From Thermoplasmata archaeon (GTDB lineage Archaea; Thermoplasmatota; Thermoplasmata; Thermoplasmatales; Thermoplasmataceae), in contig JAKAYM010000127.1 of the NCBI GenBank assembly GCA_021826795.1, forward strand, positions 1 to 5,377: a stretch of 5,377 nt of DNA, written 5' to 3'. Shown here piece after piece: positions 1 to 4,652 of the stretch. The number at the start of each line of letters is the position of its first letter. Position 1 is the stretch's first letter. The notes beneath the pieces are model-generated. The model had not been told where the DNA came from. It made no database searches and saw nothing but the letters and a program-made list of their open reading frames with translations. The position numbers and the translations under genes were made by a program.

Positions 1-1067
1 AGGATTCAAATAATACAATTATAATAAGAGTTATAGAGACCAAAGAAGACCCGCCCACCAAACTTTCAAATCCAAAACATTTCAGAATATTTGAGTTCTT
101 CATCAGGTTTTATTCTCTTCCTGAAGAGTATGAATTTGATCCCACGCTGATTTTTGCACTGGTTTTTCCAGTATTCTTTGGCTTAATGGTCGGGGATGCT
201 GGTTATGGTCTTGTAATACTTCTTGTATCATTATTCATAATCCATAGGATAGATCATCCGCCTGCAAAAAGCCATATTCCCAAAAAAATATCTGGTTTCG
301 TGTTAATGATAATGGGTAAAAATTCCCTGAAAACACTGGCAAAAGCGTTGATACCCTCTTCTATTATAGCAATTATATTCGGAATAATATTCAACGAATT
401 CTTCGGTTTTACAATATATCCTGTTCCATTCCAGATTAGCCCGGCTCCCGTGCCTGTTACACATATAGGATTGTTGTTAGTAATTTCAGGCTATATAGGA
501 CTTGCTTTCGTGACATTCGGATTTGTGCTCGGTATTATCAATAACTTTTATATTAACCACAAGAAAGCCGCCATAGCAAAGATAGGGTGGATACTTATGG
601 CATGGTCTTTTGCCATTCTTGGGCTAAACCTGATACATGGAATAAGCCTTAGTCCTACAGAATTTTCATCACTAATAGGATATGTTATGCTTATTGTTGG
701 ATTCGTCATGGTTATTGCGTTTGAAGGCACCCTAAGCTTGATGGAAATTCCATCAATTATATCACATGTGCTTTCATATACAAGGATTGTTGGAATACTG
801 CTAGCATCGGTCGTCCTTGCCCTGGTAATAAATACAGTGTTCAGGACAACTCTTTCAGATCCTTTCTATTTTATTATAATGGGAGTTGTTATACTTGTTG
901 TGGGCCAGTTGTTCAACCTTGTAATTGCTGTATTTGAGCCGGGAATACAGGGAGCAAGGCTTCTTTATGTGGAATTTTTCTCAAAGTTTTATTTTGGAAA
1001 TGGAAAACAGTTCTCCCCATTTGGAAGCCACAGACGTTACACACTGAAGAAATTTGATAAAAAATAA
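1..1067 (+). CDS. atpI: A/V-type ATP synthase subunit I, C-terminal membrane half (5' end outside window)
   Basis: This is the membrane stator/half-channel subunit (archaeal counterpart of eukaryotic V-ATPase subunit a), which carries protons past the rotor ring. The frame is open from base 3, so the ATG at 186 is internal and the gene runs in from upstream; 354 residues are visible of a family protein usually above 600. Visible residues 17-23 give PPTKLSN and 46-48 DPT, then FFGLMVGDAGYG at 59-70, the hallmark entry to the membrane domain. Several hydrophobic segments follow (about 65-80, 113-130, 152-180, 191-211, 221-240, 262-278, 287-310). SYTR ends in Arg261, matching by motif the essential channel arginine of yeast Vph1. 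FEPGIQGARLLYVEFFSKFY (311-330) is the C-terminal signature and holds a second conserved arginine, Arg319. The frame is intact to TAA. The N-terminal cytoplasmic arm and any operon partners are not in the window. Family assignment is very secure. Confidence 0.96.
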   Translation, partial: DSNNTIIIRVIETKEDPPTKLSNPKHFRIFEFFIRFYSLPEEYEFDPTLIFALVFPVFFGLMVGDAGYGLVILLVSLFIIHRIDHPPAKSHIPKKISGFVLMIMGKNSLKTLAKALIPSSIIAIIFGIIFNEFFGFTIYPVPFQISPAPVPVTHIGLLLVISGYIGLAFVTFGFVLGIINNFYINHKKAAIAKIGWILMAWSFAILGLNLIHGISLSPTEFSSLIGYVMLIVGFVMVIAFEGTLSLMEIPSIISHVLSYTRIVGILLASVVLALVINTVFRTTLSDPFYFIIMGVVILVVGQLFNLVIAVFEPGIQGARLLYVEFFSKFYFGNGKQFSPFGSHRRYTLKKFDKK

Positions 1068-1083
1068 TATTTCATCCATACTG

Positions 1084-1101
1084 AAAAGATTAATATTATA
1101 T
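1084..1101 (+). promoter_or_regulatory. Archaeal BRE/TATA promoter for gluconate dehydratase
   Basis: A purine run (GAAAAGA, 1083-1089) resembling a TFB recognition element is followed by an AT-only TATA-like stretch at 1090-1102. Its middle lies about 22-26 bases before the ATG at 1119. That spacing puts transcription start at or next to the start codon, so the message is probably leaderless; no Shine-Dalgarno sequence precedes the ATG. The 51-base gap after the ATP synthase gene is just enough for this promoter. It is inferred from position and composition only, and AT-rich DNA makes chance matches likely. Confidence 0.5.
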
Positions 1102-1118
1102 TCACTATTTATTAATTC

Positions 1119-2297
1119 ATGGAAACTATAAAAAATATCGAAATATATGAACTTGGTTCGCCTGAAGAAAAATCATCACCATGGAGTTCTACTATATTGA
1201 TACTGAAGTTAACATCGTCTGAGGGAAGAGCGGGATTCGGAGAGGCACCAACAACTATGATGACCCTTCCGGTAAAGGAGAGTTTAAATGAGGTTGCAAG
1301 GATATTTCAGGATAAAAATTATTTTGATGTGGAAAAAAATATACGTGAATATTACAGAAATGCATTTTATGTAACTAAATCCATAGAGGAAACAGCTGCA
1401 TTGAGTGCGTTTGAGATTGCATCATGGGATCTTATAGGGAAAAACCTTGGTTCACCTGTGTATAATTTACTGGGAGGAGAATTTAATGATAAAATCAGGG
1501 CGTATGCTAATGGATGGTATTCCGACTGTGTTACTCCTGATGATTTCATAAATAAGGCAAAAAAATTGGTTACGAAGGGATATACAGCCTTCAAGTTTGA
1601 CCCTTTCGGAGATAACTACGATAAAATTACAGTTGAATCGGTTAAAAAATCTGCCGCAATAGTGGGTGGGATGAGAAATGCACTGGGAGACAATATTGAT
1701 TTACTGATAGAATGCCATGGAAGATTTGCACCTAAATATGCAGTCATGGCCGGAAATGCACTGGAAGAGTATAATCCATTATTCATTGAAGAGCCTGTCC
1801 ATCCTGAAATGGAACAATTTCTTCCCGAATTCCGTGAAAGGGTGAATATACCTGTTGCCCTGGGTGAAAGGCTATTGAACAAGGAGGATTTTGCCAGGTA
1901 CATTTCCAATGGAATGGTTGATGTAATACAGCCGGATATAACAAACTCGAAGGGAATACTGGAGGCGAAAAAGATTGCATCAATAGCAGATTCATTTGGT
2001 GTGCCTGTTGCATATCATAATGCTTTTGGACCGGTACAGACAGCGGCTACATTAAATGTTGACTATACTCTTACTAACTTTCTAATACAGGAGAGTTTTG
2101 AGGAATCCTGGCCTGTATGGAAGAAAAACCTGTTTTCCGGATATTCTGTGGAAAATGGGTATATGACACTTTCTGGAAAGCCGGGGCTTGGAATAGAGGT
2201 TAATGAGAAAATTTTGAATGATAGTATTATAACAGGAATGGAGCCACTGGGAACTGAACCTCCCTGGGTTGTTTCCGGGACATTCAAGAAATTATAA
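1119..2297 (+). CDS. gad: D-gluconate dehydratase (enolase superfamily)
   Basis: Predicted to dehydrate D-gluconate to 2-keto-3-deoxygluconate, the entry step of the archaeal non-/semi-phosphorylative Entner-Doudoroff route, in the cytoplasm with Mg2+. The 392 residues are full family length. An N-terminal capping domain (about 1-125) precedes a (beta/alpha)7-beta barrel. Candidate metal ligands are Glu198 (LLIECH), Glu224 (FIEEP) and Glu250 (ALGER); the catalytic dyad is Asp273 (QPDITN) and His300 (YHNAFGP). These sit three residues after the mandelate racemase positions 195/221/247/270/297, so spacing is conserved. His200 in E-x-H matches the extra catalytic His of galactonate/mannonate dehydratases. 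YANGWY, DCVTP and FKFDPFG (129-164), HGRF (200-203) and the ending PPWVVSGTFK match my recollection of the Sulfolobus gluconate dehydratase sequence. The ATG follows the TATA box at leaderless spacing. Galactonate or another sugar acid could also be a substrate. Frame intact; gene 51 bases after atpI. Confidence 0.88.
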   Translation: METIKNIEIYELGSPEEKSSPWSSTILILKLTSSEGRAGFGEAPTTMMTLPVKESLNEVARIFQDKNYFDVEKNIREYYRNAFYVTKSIEETAALSAFEIASWDLIGKNLGSPVYNLLGGEFNDKIRAYANGWYSDCVTPDDFINKAKKLVTKGYTAFKFDPFGDNYDKITVESVKKSAAIVGGMRNALGDNIDLLIECHGRFAPKYAVMAGNALEEYNPLFIEEPVHPEMEQFLPEFRERVNIPVALGERLLNKEDFARYISNGMVDVIQPDITNSKGILEAKKIASIADSFGVPVAYHNAFGPVQTAATLNVDYTLTNFLIQESFEESWPVWKKNLFSGYSVENGYMTLSGKPGLGIEVNEKILNDSIITGMEPLGTEPPWVVSGTFKKL

Positions 2298-2298
2298 T

Positions 2299-2592
2299 TT
2301 ATTCATTGAAATGTTTTATTTTTCTCTCAACTGAGTTTTCTACATCGGTTCTATTATCAATTCTTAGTATTGTTTCTATACGGGGAAATCCGAGATTCTC
2401 AAGGAACTTTTCAGCATCTTTCACGGTATCAAACAGTATATCCAGATTATCGCATTCTATTACAGTGGCCATGCTGTTTGGGTAGCATTTAACTGATTTG
2501 TTTTCTTCCATATGTTTGACTACTTTCTCTATAGTATTTCCAACTGAAACTCCTTTCCCTATGGGATAAAATGTAACATCTGCGACTATCAT
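2299..2592 (-). CDS. MTH1187/thiamine-binding family protein (UPF0045)
   Basis: A 97-residue protein of the MTH1187 (Thiamine_BP, formerly UPF0045) family, a ferredoxin-like fold related to YkoF; relatives form oligomers and some bind thiamine or its pyrimidine part, but the cellular role in archaea is unsettled. Length is exactly typical. The N-terminus MIVADVTFYPIG forms the first strand, PNSMATVIE (38-46) corresponds to the family's G-M-x-T-x-x-E stretch, and LDILFDTVKDAEKF then RIETILRIDNRTD (71-83) matches the conserved R-x-x-T-x-x-K/R-I-D-x-R end. No signal peptide or membrane segment, so cytoplasmic. It converges on gluconate dehydratase with one base between stops, so it is not in its operon. 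The ATG is supported by a TATA box 21-26 bases upstream and by the family's start. The ligand cannot be told from sequence. Confidence 0.88.
   Translation of the reverse strand: MIVADVTFYPIGKGVSVGNTIEKVVKHMEENKSVKCYPNSMATVIECDNLDILFDTVKDAEKFLENLGFPRIETILRIDNRTDVENSVERKIKHFNE
2313..2327 (+). terminator. Possible T-rich terminator after gluconate dehydratase
   Basis: A run with ten T in fifteen bases (GTTTTATTTTTCTCT) begins 16 bases after the dehydratase stop. Archaeal RNA polymerase terminates on T-rich non-template strand, so this could end the plus-strand transcript. It lies inside the convergent gene, so the two transcripts would overlap in antisense. Evidence is composition only. Confidence 0.3.
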
Positions 2593-2607
2593 GGTGATAT
2601 ATCAAAA

Positions 2608-2620
2608 ATATGTATAAATA
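2608..2620 (-). promoter_or_regulatory. TATA box of the thiamine-binding-family gene
   Basis: On the minus strand the sequence reads TATTTATACATAT, with TTTATAC as core, centred about 24 bases before the ATG at 2592. This is leaderless spacing. The palindrome TGATATATCA lies between this box and the start codon, over the expected transcription start, where a repressor could act. The operator idea is inference. Confidence 0.55.
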
Positions 2621-2626
2621 TCAATG

Positions 2627-2682
2627 GATAATGTAATTATGTTACTGCAAATTTGAAATGGCTCTTTGCATGATAATGTAAT
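2627..2682. repeat. 11-base direct repeat upstream of the thiamine-binding-family promoter
   Basis: GATAATGTAAT occurs at 2627-2637 and again at 2672-2682, 45 bases apart start to start, with similar flanks (ATG before, ATG after, allowing one-base slips). The nearer copy is directly upstream of the TATA box, where an activator or repressor would bind. No regulator gene is visible beside it. Chance recurrence is possible in AT-rich DNA. Confidence 0.5.
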
Positions 2683-2935
2683 ATGGAATTGTATAAATGT
2701 ACATTGATAGGTATAATAAATATTTATCTATCCTAAAAAATAAAATCTAGTGAAAAATATAGATTTGAGTAAAGTTTTAAGCGAATGTTATTTTCATATT
2801 TTTTAAAAACTATTTTATCAGATTCTAGAGTTCTGCAAAATATGTTATTCTTTTCAACTATGATATATTTGTATTGAGACCCTGTCCAGTTAGTAATTAA
2901 GTGTCATTCTATCAATAACGGGAAGAATATTAAAA

Positions 2936-3247
2936 CTATTTTATAACAGAAAACTTCTCTATGAGTTTATTAAAAACTAAATTCCTTTTTTCTGTAGTTA
3001 ATCTGAATACAGTTTTGATTATAGCCTCATTTGTAATGGTAAAAATGTAATTAAGTTTAATTACGCTATCTTGGGCAGCACCCTCGCTTTTAAATATATT
3101 TATGCCACTCATTTTGATGTTGGTTGTTATCCCAGCTATGACAACGTTGCCCAGATCTTCGAATAATATCAATGCTGGCCGAATTTTAGAATCATCAGAA
3201 TCTGTGAATTTAACCCTTGTTATTATTACATCACCAGGCTCAGGCAC
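2936..3247 (-). CDS. MazF/PemK-like toxin (ribonuclease) of a type II toxin-antitoxin pair
   Basis: Predicted MazF/PemK-fold endoribonuclease that cleaves RNA when not held by its antitoxin. The 103 residues suit the family (about 100-120). It opens with PEPGDVIITRVKFTD, has KIRPALIL (21-28) with the conserved RPA arginine, GITTNI (39-44) with the position usually occupied by a catalytic Ser/Thr, then SVIKLNYIFTI (61-71), typical of archaeal members. The start is GTG at 3247: the conserved PGD lies at residues 4-6, so an internal start would cut the fold, and a G-rich stretch on the minus strand (3251-3257) lies three bases upstream. It overlaps the antitoxin end by 8 bases, GTG and TGA sharing one short stretch, which suggests translational coupling. 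The reading frame is whole, so the toxin may be active. Target RNA sequence is unknown. Confidence 0.82.
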   Translation of the reverse strand: MPEPGDVIITRVKFTDSDDSKIRPALILFEDLGNVVIAGITTNIKMSGINIFKSEGAAQDSVIKLNYIFTITNEAIIKTVFRLTTEKRNLVFNKLIEKFSVIK

Positions 3248-3464
3248 GTTCCCACCCTGAGTAATCCCCCTCTTCCCATAGTTGTTTCATCCTCTCTTCC
3301 TGAGCCTTTTGTACAAACATCCCCAAATCTTTTGTCTCTTCTGCAATTTTTATAAGATTGAGAATGGTCTCACTATATGTCTCTCTAGGATACTTTTTAA
3401 TTCTCTTGAGATCCTCTAAAACAATTTTTTTTATCTGGATTGTTGTGACTTCTGATCTTTGCAT
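3240..3464 (-). CDS. Ribbon-helix-helix antitoxin, partner of the MazF-like toxin
   Basis: A 74-residue protein placed first in a two-gene operon. Residues 7-42 (TTIQIKK, then LEDLKRIKK and a second helix SETILNLIKIAEE) fit a ribbon-helix-helix DNA-binding domain: one beta strand, two helices, dimeric. The basic PRETYSE turn between the helices is common in archaeal antitoxins. The C-terminal tail (57-74, ERMKQLWEEGDYSGWERA) is acidic and aromatic, resembling tails that wrap toxins in MazE/VapB-type antitoxins. It probably neutralises the downstream toxin and represses its own promoter. The ATG lies about 21-27 bases from a TATA box and no Shine-Dalgarno is evident. Its stop overlaps the toxin start. 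Pairing is inferred from operon layout and sequence type. Confidence 0.8.
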   Translation of the reverse strand: MQRSEVTTIQIKKIVLEDLKRIKKYPRETYSETILNLIKIAEETKDLGMFVQKAQEERMKQLWEEGDYSGWERA

Positions 3465-3484
3465 TATTAGTTATCTATAGTTGG

Positions 3485-3494
3485 TATATAATAT
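3485..3494 (-). promoter_or_regulatory. TATA box of the toxin-antitoxin operon
   Basis: The minus strand carries ATTATATA here, its core TTATATA lying 21-27 bases before the antitoxin ATG, again leaderless spacing. Between box and ATG the plus strand has two TAGTT copies (3468-3472, 3478-3482) with starts 10 bases apart, about one DNA turn, a layout ribbon-helix-helix repressors often use. Autorepression here is inference. Confidence 0.5.
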
Positions 3495-3602
3495 TTTATA
3501 TTATTACACATAGCTCCATATTTAATGAGTGAATTGTCAAATCATATACAATATTTATGAAAGTATAAACCAAATTAAAAATGAAACATATATGAAAAAT
3601 TA

Positions 3603-3631
3603 ATAGGTTGTCTGTGGTTCAATAAACCTAT
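3603..3631. repeat. Stem-loop, 7-base arms
   Basis: ATAGGTT (3603-3609) and AACCTAT (3625-3631) are perfect inverted copies with a 15-base loop. A competing inner hairpin can pair GGTT (3616-3619) with AACC (3625-3628). No T-run follows immediately, and no neighbouring gene end is near enough to make it an obvious terminator. Function unknown. Confidence 0.4.
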
Positions 3632-3751
3632 GGTTTTATAAATAAACATATATATAATTATTCAATATGGACATGGCTCAATGAGTTTTATTAGCTGAAT
3701 ATTGCCTATAAGAACATTAACTTTCTATAATGTATTATCTGAATAGTTAAG

Positions 3752-3770
3752 TGGACCGGTCGGGATTTGA
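3752..3770 (-). other. Sequence resembling a tRNA 3' end (possible attachment-site remnant)
   Basis: On the minus strand this reads TCAAATCCCGACCGGTCCA. That fits, in order, T-loop bases TCAAAT, the 3' strand of the T stem (CCCGA), a seven-base acceptor 3' strand (CCGGTCC) and a discriminator A. CCA is not encoded. The 5' part is missing: there is no GGACCGG about 70 bases upstream on that strand, the T54 position reads A, and the T-stem 5' strand does not pair. It is therefore at most a fragment, as left when an element integrates into a tRNA gene. Chance is possible. Confidence 0.35.
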
Positions 3771-3855
3771 TTAAAGTATTAATGGAATACCATGGGCAAC
3801 ATACTGTCAGCCTATTAAATATTCCTGGAAAAACAGTGTTTATATGCCGTTAGGT

Positions 3856-4641
3856 TCAGTCTGCCAGTATTAAATCCAGGCAAACGTCAGGCAAGAAGAC
3901 GTGCACATTTCCGCGACGATGATCTACGGTAAGGGTGTGCGCGTCAGGACCGGTTTGTATTTTCTCTACAAAGTGGAGAGTATTTGTATCAAAGACATCT
4001 ATTACTCCAGGATCTCCCACAACTACGTAAAGTCAATCCAAATTCCGGTTCAGCCAGATTACATCCGGTGGTCCTGTCAGAAGTCCTAGAACTTCTGTTG
4101 TACCGGTTCCTAAGTTAAGGCCGATTAAGATGCTTTCATTACAGGCGCAATATAGTGTGCCGCTTTTCTTATTCTGTTCAAGTCCATGTGGTCCCCTAAC
4201 CGGGGTTTTGAACGTTCTGGAAATCCTAGAAAGGTCATCAGCCATAACGGAGACTATTGATGGTGGATCAGCAACGTTCACGAAGAATGAGTCCGTATCT
4301 GCATTATAAAGTGCCCATCGAGTTCTTCCCGGGAGCTCTATCCTTCCTATTACTTTCCCGCTGTTGGTCTCGATGAAGGTTAGAGATGGTGGGGCATTGC
4401 TCTTTTCTGCATTGTCAACACCTGCAACCATTAGAATTTTTCTTCCTTCATCAAATGCCATGCCGTTTGGCCTGACCCCAGTAGGGACACGAAATTTCTC
4501 TGTGGCTTTTTTTCCATCCAGAAGGAATATACTTGCAGTATCCTCTCCTCTATTAGAAGTGAATAGGAGTCTTCTTTTCGCTGAAACCCAAACTCCGGCC
4601 ACTCCCTTAAGCCCTGTGATGGACAGTAGATCAAAAATCAC
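3856..4641 (-). pseudogene. Decayed YncE/YVTN-type beta-propeller protein
   Basis: Remnant of a beta-propeller protein of the YncE kind, often exported and of uncertain role. From 4635 downward the frame reads FDLLSITGLKGVAGV, then FTSNRGEDTASIF, GVRPNGMAFD, PGRTRWALY, FFVNVADPP, GPHGLEQ and PDVIWLN: successive propeller blades of roughly 40-50 residues. A TGA at 4033-4035 stops it, yet the same frame continues with LYVVVGDPGVIDVFDTN and DAHTLTVDHRRGNVHVFLPD, clearly the next blade. One C-to-T change in CGA would create this stop. After FLPD (3886) family resemblance ends and a stop follows at 3856-3858. The N-terminal blades and any signal peptide are missing, with a transposase gene abutting there. 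Sampled 60-base lines are about 40-55% G+C against about a third in gluconate dehydratase, suggesting transfer. The 211-residue frame beginning at a TTG (4668) starts inside transposase sequence and is not a true start. Confidence 0.78.
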
Positions 4642-4652
4642 CTCCAGTATTA
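3864..4652. repeat. 9-base direct repeats bounding the propeller remnant
   Basis: CCAGTATTA occurs at 3864-3872 and at 4644-4652. The first copy is just beyond the point where propeller resemblance is lost at its 3' end; the second is just beyond the 5' truncation, within transposase-side sequence. Same orientation. This could mark a recombination or duplication boundary, or be coincidence. Confidence 0.35.

Larger units (their letters stand above)
2593..2935. other. 343-base AT-rich intergenic region, no gene seen
   Basis: This gap separates the 5' end of the thiamine-binding-family gene from the 3' end of the toxin gene. It holds the former's promoter, an 11-base direct repeat, and several perfect palindromes: TGATATATCA (2595-2604), CAAATTTG (2648-2655), AATGTACATT (2696-2705) and ATAAATATTTAT (2716-2727, flanked by GATAG at 2706-2710 and CTATC at 2728-2732). 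Stops break every frame; the longest reading is a 30-codon plus-strand frame at 2785-2877 that I do not consider a gene. I see no RNA gene. The toxin transcript may end in the T-rich minus-strand sequence just after its stop (about 2921-2935). Confidence 0.6.
3465..3855. other. About 390 bases without a gene between toxin-antitoxin operon and propeller remnant
   Basis: Very AT-rich in its first part (about 22% G+C in 3481-3540), with stops in all frames. It contains the operon promoter, a 10-base repeat AAACATATAT (3584-3593 and 3644-3653) around a stem-loop at 3603-3631, and a tRNA-3'-end-like stretch at 3752-3770. A TATA-like run at 3634-3644 precedes an ATG at 3667, but that frame stops after five codons. 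I see no protein gene or complete RNA gene. Confidence 0.6.

Noticed and set aside
548..730. 60-codon minus-strand frame inside the ATP synthase gene
   Set aside because: Shadow of a strongly conserved membrane protein on the other strand.
2785..2877. 30-codon plus-strand frame with hydrophobic residues and an AT-rich stretch about 26 bases upstream
   Set aside because: Very short, no recognisable motif, and its composition is what AT-rich non-coding DNA gives by chance.
3752..3845. A complete tRNA gene on the minus strand
   Set aside because: Only the 3' end pattern exists; no matching acceptor 5' strand, D arm or anticodon stem can be drawn upstream.
2593..3855. CRISPR array or long tandem repeats
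   Set aside because: No regularly spaced repeat of useful length was seen; only isolated 9-12 base repeats and palindromes.
3901..4089. 62-codon plus-strand frame
   Set aside because: Antisense to clear propeller-coding sequence; no promoter or family resemblance.
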